DNA from: Urechis unicinctus
Lineage: Eukaryota; Annelida; Polychaeta; Xenopneusta; Urechidae
Reading direction: 5' to 3'
Assembly (NCBI GenBank): GCA_034190875.2
Contig: CM067346.1
Location: 10,858,385 to 10,922,384 of the forward strand
DNA: 64,000 bases
The notes under the pieces were generated by a model, which was given only the letters and a program-made list of their open reading frames with translations, was not told the DNA's origin and ran no database searches. Positions 60,655 to 64,000 of the stretch are shown here, in pieces. Made by a program: the position numbers and the translations under genes. Each line of letters opens with the position of its first letter. Positions within the stretch are counted from its first letter, which is position 1.

Positions 60655-61133
60655 CAACATGGTGAGGTTGAGGATTGTAAGTAACATAACATGATGAGGT
60701 TGAGGATTGTAAGTAACATAACATGGTGAGGTTGAGGATTGTAAGTAACACAACATGGTGAGGTTGAGGATTGTAAGTAACACAACATGGTGAGGTTGAG
60801 GATTGTAAGTAACACAACATGGTGAGGTTGAGGATTGTAAGTAACACAACATAGTGAGGTTGAGGATTGTAAGTAACATAACATGATGAGGTTGAGGATT
60901 GTAAGTAACACAACATGGTGAGGTTGAGGATTGTAAGTAACACAACATTGTGAAGTTGAGGATTGTAAGTAACACAACATGGTGAGGTTGAGGATTGTAA
61001 GTAACACAACATGGTGAGGTTGAGGATTGTAAGTAACACAACATGGTGAGGTTGAGGATTGTAAGTAACACAACATAGTGAGGTTGAGGATTGTAAGTAA
61101 CACAACATAGTGAGATTGAGGATTGTAAGTAAC
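60655..61133. repeat. Minisatellite, 15 copies of a 32-bp unit
   Basis: The unit is GAGGTTGAGGATTGTAAGTA followed by ACACAACATGGT, repeated about 15 times with few substitutions (ATGGT, ATAGT, ATGAT, ATTGT; ACATAAC or ACACAAC). Because 32 is not a multiple of 3 and the unit has no stop in any minus frame, all three minus frames stay open and give frames of 154 to 267 codons with a 32-residue period. These are not genes. The repeats have no spacers, so this is not a CRISPR array. Confidence 0.97.
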
Positions 61134-63997
<2,864 letters not shown>

Positions 63998-64000
63998 ATC

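Noticed and set aside
60655-61133. CRISPR array
   Set aside because: Units are contiguous with no spacers, and the setting is eukaryotic.

Overview
This 64 kb window looks like AT-rich, repeat-rich animal nuclear DNA. It has no dense coding, no operons and no bacterial signals. It does have very long (AT)n, (TACA)n and GATA/GAGA microsatellites, minisatellites, diverged dispersed repeats, a tRNA-like SINE head, spliced-looking exons with poly(A) signals, and decayed gag/protease-like reading frames. A galaxin-like exon, a TatD-like hydrolase relic and a zinc-knuckle gag relic together suggest an aquatic invertebrate, most likely a mollusc (a bivalve would fit). That assignment is inference. 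Most long open frames are artefacts of simple repeats.

Layout. 1-34 kb is gene-poor and AT-rich. It holds large (AT)n blocks (2.9, 4.9, 12.7, 18.3, 20.5, 21.6 and 27.7 kb) and diverged interspersed repeats, chiefly a ~0.8 kb family at 1.2 and 5.3 kb and a ~0.33 kb family at 8.6, 19.2, 22.3 and 24.3(-) kb. A CpG-richer 1.03 kb block at 26.2-27.2 kb is bounded by an 11-bp inverted repeat. 34.4-35.0 kb is a 600-bp (TACA)n array. 37.6-38.7 kb is a composite of two (AT)n arrays and a 26-bp/165-bp tandem repeat; its flank recurs in inverse orientation beside the (AT)n array at 52.5 kb.

39.5-41.3 kb (+) is a GC-rich unidentified protein-coding relic. Its premature stops are nearly all one C-to-T change away from Gln or Arg codons. 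41.3-44.8 kb is quiet AT-rich DNA.

46.2-51.3 kb is the most interesting part. All recognisable coding lies on the minus strand. In transcription order it reads: a gag-like frame with a damaged CCHC zinc knuckle; two spliced-looking exons with a poly(A) signal; a 300-bp array of ~15 TAGTCA-n3-TGACTA pseudo-palindromes spaced about 21-22 bp (two helical turns); a retropepsin-like fragment with a DTA active-site motif; a Cys-rich/basic linker; and a TatD-family metal-dependent hydrolase relic with the HFH, LGEVGID, VLHIRG and HLHCFSG motifs. No reverse transcriptase or integrase was recognised. This may be a gag-protease element carrying a TatD-type nuclease, or several nested insertions.

52.5-64 kb returns to AT-rich repeats. 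It holds a galaxin-like cysteine-rich exon at 55.7 kb (-), a tRNA-like SINE head at 56.0 kb, a cluster of promoter-type motifs at 56.6 kb, and a 15-copy 32-bp minisatellite at 60.7-61.1 kb. No complete host gene could be established.
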